Position numbers and translations under genes: made by a program. Source: Tetrastigma voinierianum (Eukaryota > Streptophyta > Magnoliopsida > Vitales > Vitaceae). Taken from it: 64,000 nucleotides of DNA. The notes under the pieces are model-generated. The model had not been told where the DNA came from. It saw only the letters and a list, made by a program, of their open reading frames with translations, and made no database searches. The stretch covers positions 348,579 through 412,578 of the forward strand of contig JAEQBH010004108.1 of the NCBI GenBank assembly GCA_016808115.1, given 5' to 3'. This document shows, in pieces, positions 33,902 to 46,706 of the stretch (positions within the stretch are counted from its first letter, which is position 1; every line of letters starts with the position of its first letter).

Positions 33902-35876
33902 CGTGACGCCCAAATTCAGGTATCCCGCTGACTACCCACAACCTGTTAATACTGTGAAATGTCAAAGCACCCGACATTTTTTCGATTTAAAATTCCAAAG
34001 CGGAGTCTCCTTGTACCGAGCCTACCTAAATAAAAACCCGCATATACCTGTCCCAAACAGTGCAATATAATCTCAACATGAGTAAAACAGCCACTTGGGC
34101 CCATAAACAATACTCATCATACATACCCACTATGAATCTAACTATATCCAATAGTTACAAGAGTTCAAATATTTTTTACTCTACACAATACATACTAAAA
34201 TTAGAAGCTCTAATACATGTATACTCATAACCAAGCCACAACCCGACTCTCTTCTAATCCTCAACTTAGGACTAGCCGTCCCCCGCACGCCTCCCGTAAT
34301 TGCAGAAATAGCATCCTCGACAGAGTGAGCCAATACTCGCAGGACCGCCCCCAAGTGGGCTACTCTCTACCCATTATAAAGCAATGTTCCAAAACAAACA
34401 CATTCAAGCAAATGCATGATCCTACTTCTGAATGTCTAACTCATCATCTCACTCCAAGTCCCTCACTGATTCTCCCTCACACTCGCCTAAGCCTCGTATG
34501 AGAATTATTTTGTTTGTTTGTGGACAACCCTCCGATGTGTGTATATCAATTTGGGCAACTCCGCCGATTGATATTACTTCAGACTACTCCTCCGTGGCAC
34601 ACCTGGGCTGCCTCCGACGATTGATATTTTTAGTTTGGACTACCCTCCGATAATTAACATTTTAGACAACCCTCCGAACCATTTTCTCTAGACTCATCTC
34701 ATGCACTCACTCCTATAGTCCTAGGGTGTTCTAGTGCATATGGAATGCATGTATGCCAATTCCAATACAGTCTAATTCACATGTAAATATATAAACATGC
34801 ATATATTTACAAAACAATCAATTCACACAATCATGTCAAGAAATTTTCATTTCATATCAAAATTAGCTCACTTGGGCTAATGATCAAACACGAGCAATTT
34901 AACTTGAATCACCAAATCAAACACATTAATTCACAAAAATTAATTTTGAGAACACTATTTCGGGAATAGTGAAACCCTCGCTACATTCTCAAAAAATCAT
35001 TAAATCATCTGGGCTCACTTTAGAACCCTGTGTTTCACGCCATTACCGCACTCTATACATACTAAAGCACCATTTAATACATAAATCAACACACAATTAA
35101 CCCAAACAGCCCCTACCTACGACCGCATTAAAACGACTCTAAAAATTATTAACACCCTGGCCCCAAGCTGGGGATCGATCAAACGGCCATTCAAGGCCTC
35201 AATCCAACCGAACATTGAAAACACTTAAATAAAGTGTAAAACCTAAGTAGGAGAAACCCCTACCTCCTGAAAGTTTTCAAAAAAACTCACAAACTGTGTC
35301 CATGCGTAGCCCGCCTCGCGAGTAGCTTTCCTTCATTCCGAAGATACCGACTACGTGATCACATGATATTTTAGAGAGAAGCTCTTCTCTAAAGAAATTT
35401 CATTTTCGCCATTGATCAACTCCTCTCCAAATTCACATTTTTGCTTTTAAATTGTAGGAGATGAGCACTGTGAGCATTTTTTTGTCATTTAATGACTTAA
35501 ATCAATCTCATAATGCCAATTTTGTCCCTCTTTTCCTGAAGTGACATTCTGCACTATCTCGCCGCCCATTTTCATTATTATTTCTTCTACTCATACCACT
35601 TATGGCACATGATTACATACGTTATATGTGACTTCGGGCATCGAATCGCGACGGCACTTAACGCCGATGCCTCGAAAATGTGTAAATTTTGTAATCGCTC
35701 AAATTCAACGAAATTTTACGTGCTAGCTAGATTTCGCGAGACGATTCCAACGGTGAAATATGTTTCGTCATCCGAGATCTAGAGAATAAATTTTAGATTT
35801 TTAACCGAAATAACAATTTTGTAATCGAAATTACGATTTTCGCCTCTTTTCCGTAAATCGAATTTCTGGTCTTACA
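33902..35876 (-). repeat. 3' LTR of the nested gypsy element
   Basis: About 1975 bp, from TGTAAGACC (- strand, 35876) to GGGCGTCACG (33902). Most of its length aligns with 41596-43652. It contains two units of a CTCCGATGTGTATATCAAT / GATTGATATT minisatellite at 34525-34640. The 33902 end reads CG where the partner LTR reads TG. Confidence 0.88.
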
Positions 35877-35892
35877 TTCTCCTCCTAAAGAA
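35877..35892 (-). other. Polypurine tract of the gypsy element
   Basis: The - strand reads TTTAGGAGGAGAA directly before the 3' LTR start TGTAAGACC. Confidence 0.8.
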
Positions 35893-36005
35893 TTTTGTCC
35901 CGAAATTGACAATTACATTCACCACATGATATGCAACGTGCACTCTACCATGCATGTAAAATGTCATTTAAATCTTAAAACGACTAAAATCACGCACCTT
36001 CATCC

Positions 36006-36290
36006 CTAAACAAGCAAGGGACAGGTGGTCTGGGACAGTCCCCTCGAGCCCCACGTGACTCCTCCACCCATAGTGCCACCATAGCACTCTCTACTCAGCC
36101 TCACGGTCTTGCGTCGTAAAACCTGATCACGGCTATCCAAAATACATACTGGTCCCTCCTCAAAGGTCTCATCAGTGTCAATCTCTATCTGTCCCCAATC
36201 CACTACATGGGATGGATCTGGAGTATACTTCTGGAGCATGGAGACGTGAAATACCTCGTGGACACCTGACATGCTGGCTGCACGCTTAGC
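36006..36290 (-). pseudogene. gypsy integrase C-terminal region
   Basis: GVHEVFHVSMLQKYTPDPSH followed by VVDWGQIEIDTDETFEEGPV and CILDSRDQVLRRKTV is the conserved tail of plant gypsy integrases (GAVAYRLALP...HNVFHVS region) that leads toward a chromodomain-like end. A frameshift cuts it after LSRE, but a WRHYGGGVT-like end suggests the WRHHGVEE stretch once followed. This is consistent with the Tekay/Del-type chromovirus lineage, stated as likeness only. Confidence 0.8.
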
Positions 36291-36776
36291 CTAAGACGCT
36301 AATGGTGCCTACCTCTCGAGTATCTCGGAAGGTCCAACGAACTCCGCGATAGCTTCCCTTGCTTGCCGAACCCAACCACTCCCCTCTGGGGGGCATCACC
36401 TCAAGAAGACGTGATCCCCAACCCTCGAACTCTAAGGGTCACGCTTGCACATCCGTATAGCTCTTCCCTCGCCGGCTCGAGCCGAGAAAATGTCATCACT
36501 GCTTCACCTTCTTGGAGGTGTCTCTAATCAGATCAAGACCAGTGATGGAGCTCTCTCCCACCTCGATCCAACATAACGGGCGGATCGTACGGCTCCCATA
36601 CAAGGCCTCACGGTGCCATCCGTATACTCGCCTGATAACTGTTGTTGTAGGCGACCTACTAAGGGCAAATGCTCATCCCAACCGCTCTTATGATCCGTAG
36701 ACGATGCTCGTAGTACGTCTCAATACCCGTGATAGTCCCCTGGGATCACCACTATCCGAGGGGTGGAACACCGTAC

Positions 36777-37279
36777 TCATCGCCACTGTGCCCATGTTCC
36801 TTTGAAACTCTTCCAAAGTGTGTCAGAACCTCGGTCCCTATCCGACACTATGGATAATCGGCACTCCATGTATCGATCGACTTCGAATGTATAAACCAGC
36901 GCACTTCCGCGAAGGTCATCATCCGCACAGCTAGAAAATGTGTCGACTTCGTGAGCCGGTCCACTATCACCCATACCGCGTCATGCTTCTGCTGCGTCCA
37001 TGGCAAGTGGGTCACAAAGTCCATCGTGACGTGCTCCCACTTCCACTCAGCCACCTCCAATGGCTGAAGTAGCCCTGCTGGCTTCTAGTGCTCAAATTTA
37101 ACCTCGTCGACATGTGAGACATCACGAACAAAGTCCCCTATGTGTCTCTTCATCCCACTCCAATAGTACTGACGACGAAGATCCTGGTACATCTTCATGC
37201 CACCTGGATGCACAGCAAATCGAGAGCAGTGAAACTCCATGAGAATCTCCTCTCTCAAATCGGTGAACTGGGGAACCAC
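36777..37279 (-). pseudogene. gypsy integrase: zinc finger and catalytic core
   Basis: At 37279-37085 EILMEFHCSRFAVHPGGMKM and YQDLRRQYYWSGMKRHIGDF give the HHCC-type N-terminal region; the paired Cys residues are lost in a frame change (VSHVDEV). At 37060-36848 EVAEWKWEHVTMDFVTHLP with VWVIVDRLTKSTHFLAVRM carries the first catalytic Asp (MDF). SIVSDRDRG follows in another frame at about 36850, the second Asp box. The rest of the core to 36300 is worn. Confidence 0.85.
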
Positions 37280-37599
37280 TACCCGTCCCCTACATCGAAG
37301 ACTACCATTTCAGGAACGGTTCAAATTTCGTCACCCAGACTGATCAGACTCGGCCCCTAATGGACACCTATCTCCGTCCCGCCCACCGAGACTCAATCGC
37401 TCTCCGCTTCACCGTAGATGGTGTAGCCACCTAAACTCCCCTTAACATGCCCCCGAATCGTCATTGCATCAGAGCCCAACCGTCCCATTACTCCGAAAGC
37501 ATCCGCCACTCCCGAGAAACTATACTAGCCAACGCTCCTCAAGACTTCCGATTGAGTGCATGAGCCAATTACACTTACCTTACCGTGGATGGTAACGCA

Positions 37600-38175
37600 A
37601 AGTGAAGTCATAATCCTAGGAACTCCATCCATCCGCTTGCCTCATATTAAGGTCCCACTGCGTGAAAATATACTTCAGACTTTTTTGGTCCGAGTACACC
37701 TCAAACTCCCCGCGATAAGTAGTGGCGCCAATCTTCAAGGCGAAGACTACTTCGCCGCTAACTCCATGTCGTGTGGGGTAACTCGGCCTCGTGACTTTAA
37801 CCGACGAGAACCATGGGTTACTACCTCCCGACCGCATCGTAACACATCCTAATCCGCCGAGGCATCACAATACACTCAGGTACCCCGTCTCCCGGTCCGG
37901 GACTCATCAAGATGGAGCTGAAGTAAGCCCCCAACTCCCGGAACGCCCCGCACGGGTCATCCCAATCAAACTTGACCTCCTTCCGGGTCAACCTAGTCAT
38001 AGGTGCTGCTATCCTAGAGAAATCCTCAATGAACCTCCTGTAATACCCAGCCAATCCGAAGAAACTATGTATCTCGAAGACTGACTTCGGCCTCCCACTC
38101 ATCATCGCCTCGACCTTCTCTGGTCGACCGACACTCCTAATGTCGATACACCACGTGTCCCAAAATCTCACCGCA
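37600..38175 (-). pseudogene. gypsy RNase H and RT connection
   Basis: At 38171-37821 PEKVEAMMSGRPKSVFEIHS with FFGLAGYYRRFIEDFSRIAA and PMTRLTRKEVKFDWDD is the RT thumb/connection. At 37837-37616 are EVVFALKIGATTYRGEFEVY and SDQKSLKYIFTQWDLNMRQ, the RNase H segment with the Ser-Asp-x-Lys box. A WMEFL-like stretch that should follow is frameshifted. The frame changes several times. Confidence 0.85.
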
Positions 38176-38179
38176 GTTT

Positions 38180-38720
38180 AACCGCACTTACCGAACTTAC
38201 GCATAGCCGATGGTCTCTCAACAACCGTAAATGATCCTCAAGTGATACCATGCCCCACTGACCGGGAGTAGATCAAGATGTCATCCACGAAGACTACGAC
38301 AAACCGATCTAAATAGGGTCGAATACCCCGTATGAGATCCATGAATGTCGCCGGGCGCGATTCGTCAATCCAAAAGGCATCACCGTAAACTCAAAGTGCC
38401 CATAACGCGTCCTAAATGCTGTCTTAGGTATATCTGTATCCCTAACCCTTAGCTGATGGTAACCAATGCGAAGGTCCATCTTAGAGTATACTCGCGCTCC
38501 TCTCAACTGATCAAACAAATCGGGCTAATCTCTGTGAATGGGTATTGATTCTGATCGTAACCCCGTTCAACTGCTTCCCAGAGTCACGCAATGGGCCGAA
38601 GGGTCTTGTCCTTCTCTCAAAATATAACCTGAGCGCCCCATGGTGAAGTGCTCGGTCTAATGAACCCCTTGTCCAATAGCTCCTGTAGTCGGGCCTCCAG
38701 TTCCCCGTAATCTCCAACCG
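38180..38720 (-). pseudogene. gypsy reverse transcriptase palm
   Basis: At 38518-38309 LFDQLRGARVYSKMDL-type sequence with GYHQLRVRDTDIPKTAFRTR and YGHFEFTVMPFGLTN gives the first palm Asp and the LPFG-like box. In the next frame at about 38250-38300 FVVVFVDDILIYS holds the YVDD-equivalent FVDD. Upstream at 38717-38511 the finger region is scrambled by frame changes. The residues around the catalytic sites are intact while the frame is broken. Confidence 0.88.
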
Positions 38721-38935
38721 GCGCCATCCTACGTGGAGTCATAGAGACGCGGGCACTGTGGTGTAACTCGATACCGAAGTCTACAACCCTCTCGCTGAGG
38801 CAAATTCAGAAGCTCATCCAGAAAGACATCCACATACTCACACACTACTCGAGGTAGATCTAAGTCTGGTCTCTCCGTCCCTCTAAGGCATGCTCATACT
38901 AACTCGCGAACCGCCCCCGACACTGGCTCAGATAA

Positions 38936-39451
38936 TCACCGGGGAAAATCGCTGCGCTTTGTCCCCCGAAATACCACACGAAAATCGGTCCCGCGATAGG
39001 CGGTAACCTTCCCACTCACAATCGATAACGACTCGTAGTTATCACCATCCATCCCCAGGATGATATCGAGCTCTGACATGTCCATGTTCCTCAAGTCCAC
39101 TGTGAGTAGAGTCCCAGAGATCTCCAACTCGCAACCACGACCTATCATACCTATTCTCGCCCTAATCCCTAGGGGAGAACTTACATACAAAGGCTCCTTT
39201 AAGGTCTCAACCTCTAAGCCCAACTCAATCACAACTGATGCAGCGATGAATGAATGCGAAGCACCAGAATCAAATAACACTCTTGCCCATAGGCGAGATA
39301 GCAAATGTACTCCAGATAACCTGGCTGGATTCGTCGACTCACTTACGGTGTGATGGTTTGGCGTAGACACTCGAACCCCCTCGATACAACCGCCCCGTGG
39401 GCCTCGTCCCTCCGCCCCTGCACCCATGGCTCGCCTCCTGCCCGCCTGCAA
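38936..39451 (-). pseudogene. gypsy aspartic protease, 171-codon open frame
   Basis: This is the longest open frame of the element. ARVLFDSGASHSFIAASVV has the catalytic DSGAS, and SSPLGIRARIGMIGRGCELE and DMSELDIILGMDGDNYE follow with the second conserved ILGMD. The protein would mature the gag-pol polyprotein. The upstream Gly/Arg-rich part of the frame is the gag C-terminal linker. The frame leaves the family pattern after ILGMD (a WL stretch is missing) but recovers VTAYRGTDFRVVF. Confidence 0.88.
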
Positions 39452-40450
39452 ATGTTGCGCCCAGTCTTTGAACCGAGCATCGCCTCCGGCATGTTCCGTG
39501 GTCGCGAGGAACGATCAGACCTCCGTCCTATTTCACCGACCGGGAATCGTACCGCCCCAAAACCCCGGGATCCCCGGGGCTTCCTGGGCAATCCTCCTTA
39601 TGTGTCCAGCCGCCGACGCGGCAGCATACCATCCGCCCCGCCGACCGACTGTCCTCATCTGTCCCCGCCCGATGGCCGCGACCCTGGGACCCTCGCGAAC
39701 TAGAAGCTCTCGCCTCTTCGAATCGGAAGAAGATTGACTCATTCTTCCTTGCTACTAACATCGCAGATCCCGAGTGCTCCGGCATCCTTGATCTCTCTCT
39801 CTACGGTCGTGGTCGGCCCCAAATCCATAATCCATATCCCTGTGAGGCGGTCCCATCCGGCCCAATGGACAACTTCGTCCATTCTCGACTCCCACTCGCC
39901 GCGTCGCTGGCAACGAATCATCAAAGAATTCCGCTAACTCTCGTGAATCAGCCACGAGTCCATCACAAATTGTCGCTCGTCAAATTCTAGAAACTCCTAA
40001 GCTCGCATGCCTCAGCCTGAAAGTACTTACCCATGAACGCCTCAAACTTTGGGTTTATGTCAGTAACCTCTAAGTCTCTAGAAGTCCCAGCCCATCTCCA
40101 CCATACCCAGGCCTCGACCTCTAGCTAGAATGCAAATAACTGGATCCTGTCATGTCGGGAGGTGATCCCATAGCCTCCAAGACGCTCTCGATCCGCATAA
40201 ACCAAATGGTCCTCACCATTGGCCCCTCCCCGGGAATGTCGGGAGGGTGGGCGCGCTCTAAATCTTCGAGGTTACTTAGGTCCTTCTAATCCACCGCTAT
40301 ATAGTCTCTGTGCGAGCAGCGTACCCGCCGCAAATACCTACAAATTTCAGCAAAGGCCTCGTTGATTAACACCGATGGTCAGTCAAATGCTCCAGTGGTG
40401 CCTGACCAGTACCCCGTGGACGCTCTCTATGTCCTCATCCTCGACTAGCC
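39452..40450 (-). pseudogene. gypsy gag, frameshifted
   Basis: On the - strand, EARASSSRGSQGRGHR, a degenerate zinc knuckle (CCRVGGWTHKEDCPG, with the last His and Cys kept) and FEAFMGKYFQAEACEL near 40020-40050 mark gag. Several overlapping open frames on both strands occur here because of high GC content. Those on the + strand have no family likeness and are shadows. The gag N-terminus toward 40450 is too worn to set a start. Confidence 0.65.
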
Positions 40451-41580
40451 ATCTACACAACACATATGTGTTAAATTCAATACGCATCTTTAAGGCATAA
40501 ACACACTTCAGACACTACCATACACATAAATCGCTAGATACACATTGTCCTTGCATTTGCTGTGTAATGCAAGGCAATCAATTTTGCATTTAGAATATTG
40601 TTTTTAACAAACATTTTATTTTTGAAAATTTCTATTTTTTAAAATTTTATTTTCGAAAATTTTGTCTAATTTGATTTGATTTGATTTGATTTTTGTTTCA
40701 AAATATTTATTTTACTTCCATTTTCTTCAATTTTACAACTTGTAAAACTTTTTAGAAAATTATTTTCTTTTACCTCATAACCGAATAAATTAATGAAATT
40801 CTATTTTCTTCACTTTATCATTTTTTTTCATTTATTTGCTACCGGAGACACAAAAATACTTATCCAGGTATATATATATATATATTATATATATTTTATT
40901 TTATTTTATTTTATTTTTTTCATTCTCCAAAGACACCTAAATAAATTTATTAAGTTTATTTTATCCCCAGTTTTAGCTTTTACACACTGTAAAACGAAAA
41001 CCAATTTTTTTCTCTCTCCTCATTTTTTTTTTTCATTCTTCACGTAGCCTTCCTTGTTACCTCTACATGCGCAGAATTTAAATACTCGCATTCACACAAC
41101 TCAAAACTTTTATGAGTTCAACTATAAAATCTATTAAAATTTTATTTTTCCTAAATAAATTTATTATAATTTATTTTCCTTTTCCCGCTTTTACTCACTG
41201 TGAACCCTCAAAGAATAACACCTTAAAATTTTTATTAAAAATTTATTTTTGTCATCCAATAAACCAACAAATTGATTACAATTTATTTAATTCCGCCATA
41301 CACCGTAAACTCCTAAGACGTTTCTTCAACATAATAAGCAATTTACCTAAGCACCCAAACATCATAACATATCGTAACATGGTGGTATACACACCATTCA
41401 TCAAACAATCACATGATCACACATGTTAGTAACATCAATCACACGAACAGACAATCAAAACACATGCAAGTGTTCACTTTCTCCGTGCCTTCCTAGGCAA
41501 TCCCATACCTAAACCTACATTGTAACACACCGAAAGTGGTGATGGATACCCAAACTCGAGCCCCAGCCTCGTATACCTAC
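40451..41580 (-). other. gypsy leader, AT-rich
   Basis: This lies between the primer site and gag. It has T/A-rich runs (TATATA at 40868-40895, TTTTA repeats) and no coding on the - strand. The + strand frames at 40793-41429 are low-complexity. Confidence 0.55.
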
Positions 41581-41592
41581 GCTCTCATACCA
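41581..41592 (-). other. Primer binding site of the gypsy element
   Basis: The - strand reads TGGTATGAGAGC, one base off the Met-tRNA complement TGGTATCAGAGC, three bases after the 5' LTR end. Confidence 0.8.
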
Positions 41593-41595
41593 AGC

Positions 41596-43652
41596 TGTGA
41601 CGCCCCAATCCCGAGGGTCCGTGACCACCCACAACCCGGGCTGGAATACTTTCAGAATGCTCCGTGATCTCGACATTTTCACTTAAAAATCGGGCGGAGT
41701 CCCTTGCACGGAGCCCCACTCCAAATACAAAACCTGCATATACCTATCCCAAACAGTGCAATATAATCCCAACATGAGTAAAATGGCCACTTGGGCCCAT
41801 AAACAATACTCATCATACATACCCACTATGAATCCAACTATCCACAGTTAGCAAGAGTTCAAATATTTTTACTTTACACAATACATATACTAAAATTAGA
41901 AGTTTCACATGTATACATCATAAACCAAGCCATAACCCGCTTTCTTCAAATCCTCACCCTAGGGATGAGGCCGTCCCTCACACGCTCCCCGCATTCCTCG
42001 TAAAATAGTATCCTCGACAGGTGAGCTAATGCTCTGCAGTGGAATCGCCCTAGCGGGGCTACCTCCACCTAAGCGCAAAGGTAATGTTCCAAAATAAAAC
42101 ACACATTCAAGCAAATGCATGATCCTACTTTGAATGTTCAACTCATCATCTCGTACTGAAGTCCTCACTGATCTCCTCTACACTCCCGCCTAAGCCTCGT
42201 ATGAGAATTATTATTTTGTTTGTCAGGACAACCCTCCGATGTGTATATCAATTGGGCACCCGACGATTGATATTACCTGCGGGACTACCCTCCGATGTAT
42301 ATCAATCAACCCGACGCATTGATATTATTTGTGGGACTACCCGTGATGTATATCAATTGGGCTGCCTCCGACGATTGATATTTTTAGTTTGTACTAATTG
42401 ATAATTAATATTTTGCACAACCCTCCGAATCCATTTTCTCTCTAGACTCATCCTACGACTCAATTCTATAGCCCTGTTCCAAAGCAGCATATGGAATGCA
42501 TAAAGTCAATTCCTAATACAATCTATCTACAAGTAAATATATAAACAGGCATATTTATTAAATACAATAATTCACACAATCATGTCATGTAAATTTTCAT
42601 TTCATACACTACAAAATTAGCCTACTTGGGCTAATGATCAAACACGAGCAATTTAACTTGAATCAATTCAATCAAATGCATTAATCTACAAAATTAATTT
42701 TTGAGAATACTATTTCTGAATAGTGAACCTCGGTTACTATTCCCATAAAATAACAAATCATCTGGGCTCACTTAGTGAATCCGGGGTTTCACGGCCACAC
42801 CGCCCTATACATACCAAAGCACCATTTATCACATAAATCAACACAATAATTAACCCAAATGTACTCTACCCAATCGCACGTAAGGTGCGGGCAAACGCCT
42901 CTGTAACACACCCGGGTCCTGCTCGGGATCGATCAAACGTCGGCTCAAGGCCTCAACTAACCGGGAACATTGAAAAACACTTAAATAAAGTGTAAACCCA
43001 AGTAGGGAGAACCCCACCTCTCGGAGTTTGTCAAAACTCACAACCGTGTCCACGCAGCTTCGCCCGGCTGAGTGCCTTTCCTTCTTTGTCCTCGAAGACT
43101 GCCGGGACAAGTTGATCACATGATATTTTAGAGAGAAGTTTCTCTCTCTAAAGAAATTCTCCTTTTTCGCCTACTGGATTAACCCCTCTCCAAATTCACG
43201 TTTTTGCTTCTTTGAAATTGTAGGAGATGAGCACTGAGAAGATTTTTTTTTTTTTTTGTCATTTAATGACTTAAATCAATTCCTATAATGCCAATTTTGT
43301 CCCTATTTTCCCAGTTTTGACATTCGGCACTATCTCGGCCGTCCATTTTCATTATTTCTCTACTCATACTGATCGATGGCACATGAGTACATGTTATATG
43401 TGTATCTTTCGGCGCATCAAAATCATTTTACAAGAATAAACACGATGCTCGAAAAACGGAATTCGACCGTCTTTAATTCGACCGAAATTTACGTGCTAGC
43501 TAGGATTTCATCTATGACGATTCCCAACGGTGAAATCCGCTTTCATCATCCGGTGACTAGAGAATAAATTTAGATTTTTAACTGGAAATAACAATTTTGT
43601 AATCGAAATTACTATTTTTATCATTTTTCCGTAAATTGAATTTCTGTCTACA
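41596..43652 (-). repeat. 5' LTR of the nested gypsy element
   Basis: About 2057 bp, partner of 33902-35876. The ends TGTAGAC... and ...GGGGCGTCACA are canonical. It has three units of the CCGATGTATATCAAT / GATTGATATT minisatellite (42230-42400) against two in the partner. Long identical blocks alternate with clumped differences. Confidence 0.88.
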
Positions 43653-44441
43653 ACATAAACCGATCGATTTACATGAATCGTGAGATAGGAAATATCAAGG
43701 CGAGTAACAATGAGATAGATTAGACTCCCAACAAGTTGTCTGCAGAGAGTAGCATCAAATAGTGATTCGCCATCATGAGAATTAGCATGCATAGTTATAC
43801 CAATAGGTAAAAATGACTATCTTGCTAATAATAATTTTGGCTCGAGAAATCAGATCTAAAGTATACTTTGGCCCGAGTAAGGATAATAACCATCCTGTAG
43901 AAGAAGAAACTTTGACTCAAGAAAGTAAATCTGAGGGATGTAGATCTTCATTTCAAATTCATGACCAAGAAAGTGCTTTAGATCTTGAATACCCTGCATA
44001 TCATCACCTGTAATAATCATATCATCGACATACAAGAGTAGAATAGTAATACCATGATTAGACCATCTCAGAAAAAGAGCTATATCAAAAGAACTGCCTG
44101 AAAAACCATGCTAAGAGATAGTAGAACTGAACTTTGCAAACCATGCTCGAGGAGCTTGTTTAAGACCATAAAGTGCCCGCCATAGTCGAAATACTCTGTG
44201 AGGGAACCCTAGAGGGTGAGTAGGGACAACCCGTGAGGAAGCTTCATATAGACTTCCTCCGAGAGTCTCACTCATTAAGAAAAGGTGATTTTTGACATCA
44301 ACTCAATGAGTGCCATTTATGAAATATAAATGGAAATAAGAGACCCAATGTAAGAAGTCGAGCCACTACAAAAAGCCCTCATACTCAACCCAGACTTCGA
44401 GTAAAACCCATGGCAATAAGGCGAGCCTTGTAGCAATCAAC
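43653..44441 (-). pseudogene. Outer copia RT, middle segment between the two insertions
   Basis: The - strand gives YKARL at the 44441 edge, HPSRV, LLYVDDMIITGDDMQGIQDL (catalytic YVDD, about 43990-44040), SHDGESLFDATLCRQLVGSL and IYLIVTRLDISY. The last is the segment just before RNase H. This piece is continuous with 53330 upstream and with 33901 downstream. The antisense frame at 43813-44013 is a shadow of the YVDD region. Confidence 0.85.
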
Positions 44442-46187
44442 TGTTGGAAATAAAATCAAAACGCAGCGGAATTAGGTTTTAAAATTTTTCAAGAAAATCT
44501 TATTTTTCAAGAACCCATTCAAACACATATTAATATCAAAAGGTGAAGATCAGATCTATAATTGCTACTTATAGAGATTTGTTATTAATAGGTTGAAACA
44601 ACTCCCCGCACTGTGGTCTCAATTCCGCCTCCTTCCGAGGTGTGGGCACCAACGATTCAGATCCGGGAACACACACTCTAGGTTTTTTCGTCTAGATCTA
44701 GCCTTGCACTCAACACATGAGGCAAGGGATCTCAAGGGGGAAGAGACTCTCTAGGAGACTAGGCTCTGGAAAAAAAAACCTCCTTTTTTCCTTTCTTTTG
44801 GTTTCTCTCTCAAAGACGACCACCACTAAAATATACCGCCGGGTTTTTATAGACGCTTTCAAATCCCATCGATATGAAACGACTAATTATATTTAATATT
44901 CTTAATTCAAATCCCATCGATAAGGAAACTAATTAATATTTAATATTCTTAAATTCAAAACCTTATCAGATAAGGAAATGAATTAATAATATTTAAAATT
45001 TCAAATCCTTATCGAGTAAGAAACAAATTAATTATATAATAACAATTCAAATATTAATACCACAGATTATTTCCTTATTCAATGAGCAGAATTAAATTCG
45101 AATTCAAATAAATAACTAATTGTTATTTGTAATTTAAAATAATCTCATCATTTTAAATTACTACGTAGAGTAATTTATTCCAAATCATGAATCGCTCATC
45201 AGAGAAACATAGGAGATGGAATTGTGACCCATGGACTGTGACTTCAAGCTCCAATAAATTCACAATTAATTAAACTCTTAATCAATTATTTTAATTTATT
45301 AATTTAAGAGTTATTCCACTAAAACTTGAAATTGAACTCTTGTCCTTGGCGCATTGATTTTACCTTTAAATTTAGAGAGTGTCCATTAATTTAATCATTA
45401 CATGCAGTTCTATTCTCCAAGAAGTGGTTCATAACTAGAGTCGGGTGAAATTACCGTTTTGCCCCTCTAATTATATCTTGATCCTTAAGTTCCATTAATC
45501 CACTAGTGAACAGCTTAATTTATAAACTGTTATAAATTAGAGTTTCAAACTGCTCAGCCTTAACTAACACTTAAGGAACCAACTATCCAATTTTCCATAA
45601 AAGGGTTGATTCACGTCCGGCGTTCACATTCCCAGCCGCATACATCAATGGGCCTCCAAGACACAAGTATTGGGCCCATTTCCATAACGGGCTTTAACCC
45701 ATGACTCAAAAGGCCTAGTTGACATAAACAGGAGTCTATGACTACTCAGGATAGAGACTGATCTCCATATGATCATCTAACGCATACTGCTTGGAATTTT
45801 GAGACAACAAGATTTAAAAGAATTCAAAATCGCGCCTTGGTCCCGTCCTATATAATCTTACATATGGAGCCCACTTTAATGTCGCCACATTAGTGACCTC
45901 GGATTACATCACTTCATTCTCACGATAGCGGACCGCCCCAAGAATATTTAATTTGAAGATCCCAAACTTCAATTAATTTACACGGACAATATGATTTATA
46001 ATCCATAACCTCGATCCTCTCGTATAATCAGCATATTATCAGTTATGGTTACATTAATAAATCTAGATTTTTGACGTTTCATTCATACATTATGCAATAA
46101 AATATTAAAATGTAATAAATACGACACTTTTATTAATTTCATAAACATAAATACAAATTCATGCTTTATAGGGCACTATCCCTAACA
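44442..46187 (-). repeat. 3' LTR of the inner copia element
   Basis: 1746 bp, from TGTTAGGGATAGTGCC (- strand, 46187) to TTTCCAACA (44442). It shares ACGCAGCGGAATTAGGTTTT, CCTTATCAGATAAGGAAA units and the TACGACACTTTTATTAAT end with 51625-53329. Internal direct repeats of the AATCCTTATC/AAACC unit (44860-45010) recur. Confidence 0.92.
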
Positions 46188-46200
46188 TTCTCCCACTTGC
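46188..46200 (-). other. Polypurine tract of the inner copia element
   Basis: The - strand reads GCAAGTGGGAGAA directly before the 3' LTR start TGTTAGGG. Confidence 0.8.
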
Positions 46201-46706
46201 TCTAAAGCATGTGAGACATGTCTTTTAAACCCATCCCAGATAAGTGACCCTCAAACCATTTTGCAGGTAACGTCTTGGTGAACGGATCCGCAATGTTGTC
46301 TTGCGATGCTATCTTCATAACAGCCACGTCACCCCGGTGCACGACTCTAATCGATGATACTCTCTCATATGTTTCCCCTCTTATGACCTTGGTTCTTTGA
46401 GTTTGCTTACGCCTCCACTGTTGTCACAAAGAAAGTACTACAATATCCATATTTGGAACAACTCTAGATCCTCTGTAATGAACTTTGGAGCCGACCGCTT
46501 CTTGTATCGCCTGACAAGCTCATATATTCAGCCTTCCATGGCAGACCGCGATGCCGATTGTTTGACACTTCTCCATACCACACCCACCACTAAGAGTGAA
46601 GACGACCCGCACGTCAATTTCGACCGTCCTGTCCGACATGAAGATAGAATCAAGATATCCTATGGATTCAAAGGCACCTAAATAAATCAACATATAGTTT
46701 CGTCTC
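46201..46706 (-). pseudogene. Inner copia RNase H, decayed
   Basis: Between RT and the polypurine tract only scattered - strand likeness remains (a SAVDCRD/RSAMEAEYELVR-like stretch near 46490-46540, an HNGGVN-like box). Placement rests mainly on position in the element. The + strand open frame at 46397-46681 is its shadow. Confidence 0.55.

Larger units (their letters stand above)
33902..43652 (-). mobile_element. Nested Ty3/gypsy element with 2-kb LTRs
   Basis: On the - strand: 5' LTR 43652-41596, primer site 41592-41581, gag, protease, RT, RNase H, integrase, polypurine tract, 3' LTR 35876-33902. The RT-before-integrase order defines Ty3/gypsy. The duplications are CCATA (33897-33901) and ACATA (43653-43657), matching at four of five bases. 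It sits inside the outer copia pol. Every coding domain is frameshifted although the protein segments remain very family-like. Confidence 0.9.

Noticed and set aside
33646..33906. + strand open frame of 86 codons
   Set aside because: The - strand carries copia RNase H landmarks through the same bases, and the + frame has no family likeness.
39350..39937. Several overlapping GC-rich + strand frames
   Set aside because: Opposite the gypsy gag and protease linker. High GC lowers stop frequency, and no domain is present.
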